Positions 1-5,650 of a DNA stretch of 5,650 nt are shown piece by piece. The notes under the pieces were generated by a model, which did no database searches, was not told the origin of the DNA, and saw only the letters and a list, made by a program, of their open reading frames with translations. The position numbers were made by a program, and so were the translations under genes. Within the stretch, counting starts at the first letter, position 1, and each line of letters opens with the position of its first letter. The stretch is from Candidatus Eiseniibacteriota bacterium (lineage in GTDB: Bacteria; Eisenbacteria; RBG-16-71-46; CAIMUX01; WJJG01): assembly GCA_016867695.1 (NCBI GenBank), contig VGIY01000182.1, positions 1 through 5,650 on the forward strand, in the 5' to 3' direction.

Positions 1-12
1 GAACCTCCTGAG
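1..12 (-). promoter_or_regulatory. Probable RF2 programmed +1 frameshift stimulator (internal Shine-Dalgarno), cut by the window edge
   Basis: On the minus strand these bases read CTC AGG AGG TTC in frame with the probable prfB start. In E. coli prfB the element is CTT AGG GGG TAT CTT TGA C. The internal Shine-Dalgarno there pairs with 16S rRNA three bases before the slippery CTT, and an in-frame UGA follows. Here AGGAGG (complement of 4-9) is followed by a 3-base TTC (complement of 1-3), and the next codon is off the edge. If this is RF2, the next bases should be CTT TGA C. RF2 shortage would then slow UGA decoding and promote the shift that makes RF2. The stop and slippery codon are predicted, not seen. 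Confidence 0.55.
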
Positions 13-66
13 GTGGGTCACCTTCTCGTCGCACTCCTCGATCAATCGCGGGATCTCCGGGTCCAT
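1..66 (-). CDS. prfB: Peptide chain release factor 2, N-terminal start only (partial, probable)
   Basis: Only the first 22 codons lie in the window, from an ATG whose complement ends at base 66. They read MDPEIPRLIEECDEKVTHLR followed by R and F. RF2 recognises UGA and UAA and releases the finished peptide at the ribosome. Three things suggest RF2. The short, charged, helical leader ends in Leu-Arg-Arg-Phe, like the E. coli leader ending Leu-Arg-Gly-Tyr-Leu. The two Arg codons are AGG AGG, giving an internal Shine-Dalgarno sequence at the codon distance used by the RF2 frameshift element. The position, about 22 to 25 codons from the start, also fits. A good ribosome binding site, AGGAG at 72-76, lies 5 bases upstream of the ATG. 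The start sits inside the end of coaE (25-base overlap), so translation is probably coupled. The conserved RF2 domains, including the SPF and GGQ motifs, lie outside the window. Another protein with a similar helical N-terminus cannot be excluded. Confidence 0.62.
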   Translation of the reverse strand, partial: MDPEIPRLIEECDEKVTHLRRF

Positions 67-716
67 GCTCTCTCCTGTGCCTTGCCGCGGCCGCGCCACC
101 AGCGATCGGCGCGCCGCTCGAGCGCGGCGCGATCGCCGTCGTTGACGATCCGCTCGTCGGCGATCACGGCCCTGGCGGCGTCCTCCGCCTGCAGCGCCAT
201 CCGCCGCCGCGCCTCCTCGGGCGCCAGCCCCCTGGCCGCCAGCCGCGCCAGGCGGGCCGCGCGAGGCGCCTCCAGCGCCAGCACCCAGTCGCACCAGTCG
301 GGGACGCCGGCTTCGAGGAGCAGGGGGATCTCGACGAGGACGATAGCAGTCGCCGGATCGGCCTTCAAGCGCGCGACCTGCGCCGCGAGCCGGGCGCGGA
401 CGCGCGGGTGGAGGATGCCCTCCAGGATCCTCAGGCGATCCGGCTCGGCGAAGACGACCTCGGCCAGCCTCCCGCGGTCGATGCCGCCCCGGGAGTCGCG
501 CACCCGCGCCCCGAACGCCTCCGCCACGGCATCGACGACCGCCGGGTCCCGCTCCAGCAGGGCGTGCGCCTCCCGGTCCGCCGACAGGCAGCGCGCGCCC
601 GGCTTGCGCGCCAGGTACTCGCAGAAGGCGCTCTTGCCCGCACCGATGCCTCCGGTGACCGCCACGACCAGCGGGGCCCGCCTCTCAGGCGTGGGCTTCG
701 TACCAGCTTCGTCCAT
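42..716 (-). CDS. coaE: Dephospho-CoA kinase
   Basis: CoaE phosphorylates the 3' hydroxyl of the dephospho-CoA ribose with ATP, the last step of coenzyme A synthesis, in the cytoplasm. The 224-residue product has the P-loop GGIGAGKS at residues 22-29. It has the conserved SAD...H segment at about 46-51 (usually DAD; the second Asp, D47, is kept), a LEGILHP segment at 98-104, VEIPLLLEAG at 128-137 (the family's VPLLFE motif), and a C-terminal IVNDGD at 190-195. The length is slightly above the usual 200 or so residues because of about 16 extra residues before the P-loop strand and a basic tail. The start ATG at 716-714 overlaps the end of polA by 32 bases and has only a weak Shine-Dalgarno. 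A GTG at codon 18 (665-663), or CTG at codon 16 with GAGAGG upstream, would give a more typical N-terminus. The gene ends in TGA at 44-42, inside the next gene. polA and coaE are also neighbours in other bacteria, for example the Bacillus subtilis polA-mutM-ytaF-coaE cluster. Confidence 0.96.
   Translation of the reverse strand: MDEAGTKPTPERRAPLVVAVTGGIGAGKSAFCEYLARKPGARCLSADREAHALLERDPAVVDAVAEAFGARVRDSRGGIDRGRLAEVVFAEPDRLRILEGILHPRVRARLAAQVARLKADPATAIVLVEIPLLLEAGVPDWCDWVLALEAPRAARLARLAARGLAPEEARRRMALQAEDAARAVIADERIVNDGDRAALERRADRWWRGRGKAQERAWTRRSRD
67..76 (-). promoter_or_regulatory. Ribosome binding site of the partial left-edge gene
   Basis: On the minus strand AGGAG (complement of 72-76) precedes the ATG at 66-64 by 5 bases. 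It lies within the coding region of coaE. It is among the stronger Shine-Dalgarno sequences in the window and is the main support for a real start here. Confidence 0.7.
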
Positions 717-3561
717 GTCCGCACTCGACCAGGAGGGGCGCGCGCAGCTCGACGATCGACTCCATCGTCGCCCGCACCTCGGACTCCACTCCCTCGCGCT
801 CTTCCTCGTCGACCTCGAGCAGCAGCTCGTCGTGCACCTGCAGCAGCAGCCAGGCGCGCGGCCGCCACTCCCGCAGCCGCCGGTCGAGGGCCGCCATGGC
901 GGCCTTGATCAGGTCGGCCGCCGAGCCCTGGATCGTCGTGTTCAGCGCCATCCGCTCGGCGGCGGCGCGATCCCTTCCCGGCGGCGCCGAGAGGGCCGGC
1001 AGGTAGCGGCGGCGGCCGAGCAGCGTCTCGGCGTAGCCCCGCTCGCGGGCCCGGGCGACGCAGTCCTGCACATAGGCCCGCACGCCCGGCAGCTTGCGGA
1101 AGTAGTCGCCGATGAAGGCCGCCGCTTCCTTGACCGGGATCCCCAGCTCGGCCGCCAGCCGCGGGGCCCCCATGCCGTAGATGACGCCGAAGTTGACCGC
1201 CTTGGCCCGCGTGCGCATCTCCGCGGTCACGGCTCCCGGGTCGGCGCCGAAGACCCGCGCGGCGGTGGCGCGATGGATGTCCTCTCCCCGGCGGAAGGCC
1301 GCCAGCAGGTCGGCGTCCTCCGCCAGGTGGGCGAGGATGCGCAGCTCGATCTGCGAGTAGTCGGCCGAGAGAAGCAGGCGCCCCCGCGGCGCGACGAAGG
1401 CGCGGCGGATCTCGCGCCCGAGCGCGCTGCGCACCGGGATGTTCTGCAGATTGGGCTCCGAGGAGCTCAGCCGGCCCGTGGCCGTCACTGCCTGGTTGAA
1501 GCGCGTATGCACCCGTCCCGTCTCGGGGTCCCGCATGCGCGGCAGCGCCTCGATGTAGGTGCTCTTCAGCTTCTCCAGCTGGCGGTACTCGAGCACCCGG
1601 CGCGGCAGGGGGTGGCCCGCCGCCAGCTCCTGGAGCGTCTCCTGGTCGGTCGAGTAGCCGGTCTTCGTCCGCCTGCGGGGCGCGAGCTTCAGGTCGCCGT
1701 AGAGCACCACTTGAAGCTGCTTGGGCGAGCGGACGTTGAACGGGCGGCCCGCCAGGCGGTGGATCTCCTCCTCGGCGCCGGCCATTTCCCCCTCCAGCCG
1801 CTCTCCGAGCGCCTCGAGGATGGCCGGCTCGAGGGCGATGCCCCGCTCTTCCATGCCCGCCAGGACCGGCACGAGCGGCATCTCGACCTCTTCGAAGAGG
1901 CGCCAGCCCTGCGCCTCCTCGACCCGCCGGCGCAGGATCGGCCAGAGGCGCGCGACCGCGTCGGCGTCCTCGCAGGCGTAGTCGCGGACATCCTCGGGCG
2001 CCAGCTGGGCCATCGAGCGCTGGGCGCCACCCGGGCCGATGAGCGCGGCGATCGGGATCTTGCGGTGCCGCAGGAGCTCCAGGCAGAGGTCGTCCAGGCC
2101 GTGGCGCGCCTCGGGATCGCGGATGTAGGAGGCGAGCATCGTGTCGCCCAGCGGCCCGCGCAGCTCGAAGCGATGGCGGGCGAGCACCGGCAGGTCGAAG
2201 CCCAGGTTCTGGGCCACCTTCCAGATTCGCTCGCCAGCCAGCAGCGGAGCGAGCAGCTCGCGGGCGATCTCGATCTCGAGGTTCCCGCCCCCCTCGTGTC
2301 CGAGGGGGATGTAGCCGGCCTGTCCCGGGCTCCGGCAGAGGCTCACGCCGACCAGCGAGGCGCGGCGGGCGTCGAGGCCGGTCGTCTCCGTGTCGATCGC
2401 CAGGGGGCCGAGCGCCGGGTCGTAGGCGGCCAGGAACCCGGCCAGCGCCTCGCGCGTGGCCAGCAGCCGGTAGTCGCGATTCCAGCCGTCGGCCGCCTGC
2501 AGCGCCACCCCCGGCGCCTCGCCGTCGGCCGCCTGCAGCGCCACCCCCGGCGCCTCGCCGTCGGCCGCGGCGAAACCTCCGCCGACCGCCGGGCGCGCGC
2601 CGCCCCGCCGCGCCGCGCCCGCCGCGAGGGCGGGGTCGTCGAGCAGAGAGCCCTGGCGGGGCTCCTCGGGGGCGGGGGGAAAGAGACTCGCCTCGAGCCT
2701 GCGCAGCTCCAGCTCGCGCAGCAGCGCGCGCAGCTGCAGACGGGATGAAGGGTCGGGGGCGCGCAACTCCTCGATCCGCGCCTCCGCGGCGTCGGTGCGG
2801 ATCGTCGCCAGCTCGCGGCTCAGCTCGGCGTCGGCCCGCCCCGCCGCCAGCCGGTCGCGCAACCCCGTGGGCTCGATCCCCTCCAGGCGCGCGTAGATCC
2901 CCGCCAGAGATCCGTGCGCGCGCAGCAGCGCCGCCGCGGTCTTCGGCCCGACGCCCTTCACGCCGGGGATGCCGTCGGAGGCGTCGCCGGTCAGCGCCAG
3001 GTAGTCGACGAACTGGGCGGGCCTCACCCCGAACCGCTCCTCGACCTGCGCCTCTTCGATCCAGCGCGCCGGCTCCGGCCCGCGCGGCGGCACCCACTGG
3101 CGCACGCGCGGGCCGATGAGCTGGCTGAAGTCCTTGTCCGCGGAGACGATCACCGCCTCGCCCCCCTGCTCGACGCAGCGGCGGGCGAGCGAGCCGATCA
3201 GGTCGTCGGCTTCCAGGCCCGGCTCCTCGAGCCGCGCCAGGCCGAAGGCGTCGACGAGGCGGCGCAGATAGGGGATCTGGGCCAGTAGCTCCGGCGGGGT
3301 CTCGGGGCGAGCCGCCTTGTAGGCGGGGTAGCGCTCGTGGCGAAAGGTGGGGCCCGGGGCGTCGAAGGCGACGGCGACCAGGCGCGCCCGCTCCTCGCGC
3401 AGCAGCGACAGAAGCGCGACGAGGAAACCGTGCAGCGCCCCGGTCGGCAGCCCCCCCCCGGTCGTCAGCCGCCGCCCGGCGAAGGCGAAGTGGGCGCGGA
3501 AGAGCAGCCCCATCGCGTCGACGAGGAAGAGGCGCTCCGGGGCTTCAGGGCCCGCAGACAC
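685..3561 (-). CDS. polA: DNA polymerase I with 5' nuclease, active proofreading and polymerase domains
   Basis: Pol I fills gaps, removes RNA primers from Okazaki fragments and serves in excision repair. The product is 958 residues (E. coli 928). The 5' nuclease domain spans about residues 10-290. It keeps its metal-binding acids: D15, D67, E117-D119-D120, D142-D144, and D193/D196 beside the helix-hairpin segment GVKGVGPKTA at about 200-209. A Pro/Ala/Gly-rich linker with a 12-residue duplication covers about 293-385. The 3'-5' exonuclease domain looks active: D390/E392 in DTET, N452/D456 in NLGFD, and Y528/D532 in YACED. The polymerase has motif A (SADYSQIELR, D734), motif B (R783, K787, F791, Y795) and motif C (QVHDE, H910-D911-E912). 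F791 corresponds to E. coli F762. The start is GTG at 3561-3559, with GGGAGG (complement of 3571-3576) 9 bases upstream. It overlaps the nadD end by 17 bases. The stop is TGA at 687-685, inside coaE. A run of nine G lies at codons 35-37. Confidence 0.98.
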   Translation of the reverse strand: MSAGPEAPERLFLVDAMGLLFRAHFAFAGRRLTTGGGLPTGALHGFLVALLSLLREERARLVAVAFDAPGPTFRHERYPAYKAARPETPPELLAQIPYLRRLVDAFGLARLEEPGLEADDLIGSLARRCVEQGGEAVIVSADKDFSQLIGPRVRQWVPPRGPEPARWIEEAQVEERFGVRPAQFVDYLALTGDASDGIPGVKGVGPKTAAALLRAHGSLAGIYARLEGIEPTGLRDRLAAGRADAELSRELATIRTDAAEARIEELRAPDPSSRLQLRALLRELELRRLEASLFPPAPEEPRQGSLLDDPALAAGAARRGGARPAVGGGFAAADGEAPGVALQAADGEAPGVALQAADGWNRDYRLLATREALAGFLAAYDPALGPLAIDTETTGLDARRASLVGVSLCRSPGQAGYIPLGHEGGGNLEIEIARELLAPLLAGERIWKVAQNLGFDLPVLARHRFELRGPLGDTMLASYIRDPEARHGLDDLCLELLRHRKIPIAALIGPGGAQRSMAQLAPEDVRDYACEDADAVARLWPILRRRVEEAQGWRLFEEVEMPLVPVLAGMEERGIALEPAILEALGERLEGEMAGAEEEIHRLAGRPFNVRSPKQLQVVLYGDLKLAPRRRTKTGYSTDQETLQELAAGHPLPRRVLEYRQLEKLKSTYIEALPRMRDPETGRVHTRFNQAVTATGRLSSSEPNLQNIPVRSALGREIRRAFVAPRGRLLLSADYSQIELRILAHLAEDADLLAAFRRGEDIHRATAARVFGADPGAVTAEMRTRAKAVNFGVIYGMGAPRLAAELGIPVKEAAAFIGDYFRKLPGVRAYVQDCVARARERGYAETLLGRRRYLPALSAPPGRDRAAAERMALNTTIQGSAADLIKAAMAALDRRLREWRPRAWLLLQVHDELLLEVDEEEREGVESEVRATMESIVELRAPLLVECGHGRSWYEAHA
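2485..2568 (-). repeat. 36-bp perfect tandem repeat in polA, 2.3 copies
   Basis: Bases 2485-2520 and 2521-2556 are identical 36-bp units, and the first 12 bases of a third copy follow at 2557-2568. In polA each unit encodes the 12 residues EAPGVALQAADG (residues 336-347 and 348-359), preceded by a partial AADG at 332-335. The repeat keeps the frame and sits in the interdomain linker, just ahead of the proofreading domain. Perfect identity, including third codon positions, suggests a recent duplication or ongoing copy-number change. Confidence 0.97.
3451..3459 (-). repeat. Nine-base G homopolymer in the polA coding sequence
   Basis: Nine C on the plus strand are exactly three GGG glycine codons (residues 35-37) in polA. 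The surrounding protein, RLTTGGGLPTG, aligns without a gap to the E. coli segment PLTNSAGEPTG, so the frame as given is right. A gain or loss of one base here would end Pol I early. Confidence 0.95.
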
Positions 3562-4132
3562 GATAGAGGCCCTCCCGGGCGATGATCGCCAGCACGGCCG
3601 CCGGCACGAATCCGGCCACCCTCCTCCCCGCGGCCAGGCGCTCGCGGATCTCGCGCGACGAGATGTCCACCCGCGGCCCCTCGACGAACTCCACCCGCCC
3701 GGCGAAGCGCGGGTCGACTCGGCCGGCGGCCCCGCTCCGCCGGTAGACCGCCAGGCGCGCCAGCGAGGCGATGCGCTCCGGCTCGCGCCAGTGCGCCAGC
3801 TCGTCGAGGCTGTCCTCGCCGATCAGGAGCCAGAGCTCGTCGCCCGGGCGCTCCGCGCTCAACCGCTCCAGCGTCCGCACCGTGTAGGAGACCCCGCCGG
3901 CCTCCCGCTCGAGCGACAGGACCCGCCACCCCTGCTCCTCCCCCACGGCGGCCCGGAGCATCTCCATGCGCAGCTCGAAGGGGCTCAGGGGAGCGTCCAG
4001 CTTGTGCGGCGGGAGGTAGGCGGGCAGGAAGAGCACTTCGTCGAGCGTCAGCGCTTCGTGGCAGCGCCGGGCGAGGACGAGGTGGCCCCGGTGCGGGGGA
4101 TCGAAGGTCCCGCCCAGGATGCCGCAGCGCAC
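3545..4132 (-). CDS. nadD: Nicotinate-nucleotide adenylyltransferase
   Basis: NadD joins nicotinate mononucleotide and ATP to make deamido-NAD and pyrophosphate, the shared step of de novo and salvage NAD synthesis in the cytoplasm. The 195-residue product has the usual family length. The nucleotidyltransferase signature GGTFDPPHRGH is at residues 7-17, PPHK at 41-44, and the LIGEDSLDELAHW segment at 103-115. The phosphate-binding ISSREIRERL is at 157-166, and the ending VP..V......GLY at 176-190 is typical. Within that ending the usual Tyr-Ile is replaced by Ile-Ile. The start is GTG at 4132-4130, with GGGAG (complement of 4140-4144) 7 bases upstream. It begins 3 bases after the BamD-like stop codon and overlaps the polA start by 17 bases at its own end (TGA at 3547-3545). 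I see no fused RsfS or HD domain. Confidence 0.97.
   Translation of the reverse strand: MRCGILGGTFDPPHRGHLVLARRCHEALTLDEVLFLPAYLPPHKLDAPLSPFELRMEMLRAAVGEEQGWRVLSLEREAGGVSYTVRTLERLSAERPGDELWLLIGEDSLDELAHWREPERIASLARLAVYRRSGAAGRVDPRFAGRVEFVEGPRVDISSREIRERLAAGRRVAGFVPAAVLAIIAREGLYRVCGP
3562..3576 (-). promoter_or_regulatory. Ribosome binding site of polA
   Basis: GGGAGG (complement of 3571-3576) lies 9 bases before the GTG start at 3561. It is inside the last codons of nadD. It decides for this GTG over the in-frame ATG at codon 17, which would cut off the catalytic Asp at residue 15. Confidence 0.75.
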
Positions 4133-4144
4133 GGCCTAGCTCCC
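4133..4144 (-). promoter_or_regulatory. Ribosome binding site of nadD
   Basis: GGGAG (complement of 4140-4144) overlaps the last codons and stop of the upstream lipoprotein gene and lies 7 bases before the nadD GTG. This supports the GTG start and coupled translation across the 3-base gap. Confidence 0.7.
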
Positions 4145-4963
4145 GTCCGCGTCGAGGCGCGCGAGCCGCTTGCCCGCCTCTCGCGCCAGCTCCTTCCCCT
4201 TCCGGTAGCGCGCCGGATCCTCGCCGAGGTGCTCGAGCAGGCGTTGCCAGGCATTCCGCGCCCCGGAGGCGTCGCCTTCCCGCTCGCGGGCCCGCGCGAT
4301 CCCGGCGAGCGCCTCCGCCGAGCGCGGCGCCTCGGGCCAGCGCTCGAGCGAGCGCTCGAAGCAGCGCCGCGCCGCCTCGTAGCGGCCCAGGCGCAGGTAG
4401 GTCACTCCGTTCAGGCGCTCCTTCTCGGCCAGCACGCCCAGGGCGCCCTGCTCGCCCTTGCGCGCCTCCTCGACGAAGGCGCCCTCCGGGTAGCGGCGCA
4501 TGTAGAGGCGCAGGACGCGCAGCGCCTCCTCGGCCGGCTCGGGGTCGAGCGCTGGCCCGCGCACGCTCAGGAACCAGGAGCGGCCGATCTGGAAGAGGGC
4601 CTCCTCGGCGAAGGGGCTTTGCGGGAAATCCTTGCGCAGCCTCTCGAAGGCTGCGCGCGCCAGGATCTGCTCGCCGTTGCCCTGGTGGGCCCGGCCCAGC
4701 AGGAAGACGGCGTCGTCGATGTACTGGCTGCCGGGATGGCCCCGCTCGAAGTTCTCTAGCAGGGCGATGGCTTCCGCGTGGTGGCCGCGATCGAACTCCG
4801 CCTGCGCGCGGGCGAAGTCGCCCGCGGCCGAACCGGTGCCGCCGCGGTCGAGCCCCGCCGAGCAGCCCGCCAGCGCGGCGGCGGCGAGGACGCCGAGGAG
4901 GCGGAAGCGAGCGGCGCGCCCCCGTCCCCCTATTCCGTCCGTCACTGTCGGTGCGCGGCGCAT
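4136..4963 (-). CDS. bamD: Outer-membrane assembly lipoprotein, BamD family (TPR repeats)
   Basis: BamD is the essential lipoprotein of the BAM complex, which inserts beta-barrel proteins into the outer membrane. The 275-residue product has a basic N-terminus, a hydrophobic stretch at about residues 20-32 and a lipobox Leu-Ala-Gly-Cys with the lipidated Cys at 34, so it is a signal peptidase II substrate. The mature part follows the BamD pattern. A first TPR (FARAQAEFDRGHHAEAIALL, about 50-69) is followed by HPGSQYIDDAVFLLG, then FPQSPFAEEALFQIGRS. The insertion with Pro-Ala-Leu-Asp-Pro, YMRRYPEGAFVEEAR and YLRLGRYEAARRCFE come next. Further TPR-like helices run to about residue 255, giving roughly five repeats. 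Length is a little above the usual 240-250. The ATG start is 1 base after the upstream stop (TAGCATG) and has only a weak AGAAG ahead, suggesting reinitiation. It ends in TAG at 4138-4136. A YbgF/CpoB-like TPR protein is the main alternative, but that family normally has no lipobox. Confidence 0.85.
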   Translation of the reverse strand: MRRAPTVTDGIGGRGRAARFRLLGVLAAAALAGCSAGLDRGGTGSAAGDFARAQAEFDRGHHAEAIALLENFERGHPGSQYIDDAVFLLGRAHQGNGEQILARAAFERLRKDFPQSPFAEEALFQIGRSWFLSVRGPALDPEPAEEALRVLRLYMRRYPEGAFVEEARKGEQGALGVLAEKERLNGVTYLRLGRYEAARRCFERSLERWPEAPRSAEALAGIARAREREGDASGARNAWQRLLEHLGEDPARYRKGKELAREAGKRLARLDADGS

Positions 4964-4964
4964 G

Positions 4965-5650
4965 CTACTTCTGGTTCTGGATGAACAGGTAGACGAGCCC
5001 GGAGACGATCCCGGCGACGGCGACCGGCTCGATGAGCCGGGCCACCGAGCCCTCCGGAGGCGCCTCGATCGGCAGGGGGAAGCCCTGGCCCTCGAGGAGC
5101 GGCCTGGCCCACCCGGGGAAGGAGTCGACCCGCACCCTCTCCGCGCTCGCGCTGGCGCGCACCAGCTGACCGGGCTGGGTCAGCCGGGTCACCCACAGGT
5201 GGACGCCGGCGAGCCTGCTGTAGCGCTTCGGCCCGATCAGCATCGCGCGGCGCATCGAGGGGTAGCGCACGCCGCATTGCACGACCCTGTAGGAGAGCAC
5301 TTCGCCTCGGTCCGGCAGCCGGAACTCGAAGTCGCCGGCGCCCGGAACGGGCGCGCCGGCGGGCACCCCCGCGGCGGGAACGCCCGTCGTCCCGGGGGCG
5401 GGATCGCCTGCCTCTGGAGCCGCGCCCGCCTGTGGGGACTCCCCCTCGAGCGCGCCACCCTCCTCCCCGCCCTCTTCGCCCTCTTCGCCCTCTTCGCCCT
5501 CTTCGCCCGCCACCGCCGCCTCGTCCTCCTCCTCCGGTTCCTCGTCGAGCGACAGGAGAGTCGGTTCCGGGGGATCCTGCGCGCTCGGCTTCGCGACCGG
5601 CGGCGCGGCGGCGGCCGCAACGGCGCCGCCCGGCGCGAACCCCCTTCCCA
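4965..5650 (-). CDS. Unrecognised protein with acidic repeat region and C-terminal transmembrane helix (5' end missing)
   Basis: The frame is open from the right edge to TAG at 4967-4965, giving 227 visible residues. I cannot name the family. The N-terminal 105 or so visible residues are low-complexity: Ala/Pro-rich, then a strongly acidic stretch (DEEPEEEDE), four Gly-Glu-Glu repeats, then Pro/Ala/Gly linker. A folded-looking domain of about 95 residues follows, starting near FEFRLPDRGEVLSYRVVQCG. It contains GVRYPSMRRAMLIGPKR, LAGVHLWVTRL and SFPGWARPLLEGQGFPLPI. The last 25 residues carry a hydrophobic segment, LIEPVAVAGIVSGLVYLFI, ending in Gln-Asn-Gln-Lys, so a C-terminal membrane anchor is likely. 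Any signal peptide would be upstream of the window. A GTG at 5513 with purine-rich sequence ahead could be an internal start, but codon-level openness continues to the edge. The 1-base gap to the BamD gene suggests co-translation and perhaps an envelope role. That role is inference. Confidence 0.72.
   Translation of the reverse strand, partial: GRGFAPGGAVAAAAAPPVAKPSAQDPPEPTLLSLDEEPEEEDEAAVAGEEGEEGEEGEEGGEEGGALEGESPQAGAAPEAGDPAPGTTGVPAAGVPAGAPVPGAGDFEFRLPDRGEVLSYRVVQCGVRYPSMRRAMLIGPKRYSRLAGVHLWVTRLTQPGQLVRASASAERVRVDSFPGWARPLLEGQGFPLPIEAPPEGSVARLIEPVAVAGIVSGLVYLFIQNQK
5462..5506 (-). repeat. 9-bp tandem repeat encoding Gly-Glu-Glu
   Basis: Four perfect copies of the 9-bp unit cctcttcgc (plus strand) run from 5471 to 5506. 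A fifth copy with two mismatches is at 5462-5470. On the coding strand each perfect unit is GGC GAA GAG, giving (Gly-Glu-Glu)4 in the unrecognised protein. The unit is a multiple of three, so copy-number change alters length without breaking the frame. Confidence 0.95.

Noticed and set aside
13..2748. A 911-codon open frame on the plus strand
   Set aside because: It is antisense to coaE and polA, both with clear catalytic motifs. The translation is Arg/Ala/Gln-rich with no recognisable domain. Long antisense frames are expected in G+C-rich DNA, where stops are rare.
431..3097. An 888-codon second frame on the minus strand within polA
   Set aside because: It is an out-of-frame shadow of polA with an Arg/Gly/Ala composition and no motif. 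The polA frame carries all family motifs without a break.
3445..3465. Possible frameshift in polA at the C9/G9 run
   Set aside because: The protein aligns without a gap on both sides of the run with the E. coli enzyme, so the frame is intact as given.
4133..4135. Promoter or terminator between the BamD-type gene and nadD
   Set aside because: The gap is three bases, and there is no T-tract hairpin or promoter-like sequence. The same holds at every other junction.
3347..4759. A 470-codon plus-strand frame opposite nadD and the BamD-type gene
   Set aside because: The opposite strand encodes two well-supported proteins, and the plus-strand product resembles no family I know.
4965..5513. GTG at 5513 as the true start of the right-edge gene
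   Set aside because: The frame stays open to the window edge and the acidic composition continues upstream of this codon. The purine-rich sequence ahead is explained by Glu codons. It stays possible as an internal start but not as the preferred one.

Overview
The window is about 70% G+C by eye. It is filled by one run of genes, all on the minus strand, so transcription goes from base 5650 down to base 1. Gene order is: an unrecognised protein with an acidic repeat and a C-terminal membrane helix (open at the right edge), a BamD-type outer-membrane lipoprotein, nadD, polA, coaE, and the first 22 codons of a gene that looks like prfB (release factor 2) at the left edge. No stretch without a gene exceeds a few bases. 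I see no RNA gene, insertion sequence, CRISPR array, promoter or terminator.

The genes are packed as a translationally coupled operon. The junctions are a 1-base gap, a 3-base gap, a 17-base overlap, a 32-base overlap and a 25-base overlap. Any promoter must lie beyond the right edge and any terminator beyond the left. The content is housekeeping: envelope assembly (BamD), the adenylyl transfer step of NAD synthesis (NadD), DNA repair and Okazaki-fragment processing (Pol I), the last step of CoA synthesis (CoaE), and probably translation termination (RF2). The lipoprotein with a BamD-like TPR pattern points to a Gram-negative, diderm bacterium. The high G+C and the gene combination would fit a lineage such as the Gemmatimonadota/Eisenbacteria part of the FCB group or a deltaproteobacterium-like phylum. 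That placement is inference only.

Four things merit a second look. First, the left edge stops just before what should be the RF2 autoregulatory +1 frameshift site: an in-frame AGGAGG, a 3-base spacer, then the edge. Second, a perfect 36-bp tandem duplication lies in the polA linker between the 5' nuclease and proofreading domains. Third, a run of nine G in the 5' nuclease part of polA is a possible slippage site. Fourth, the first gene is unrecognised, with a 9-bp tandem repeat encoding Gly-Glu-Glu and a probable C-terminal membrane anchor. I do not see a novel defence or mobile system here.
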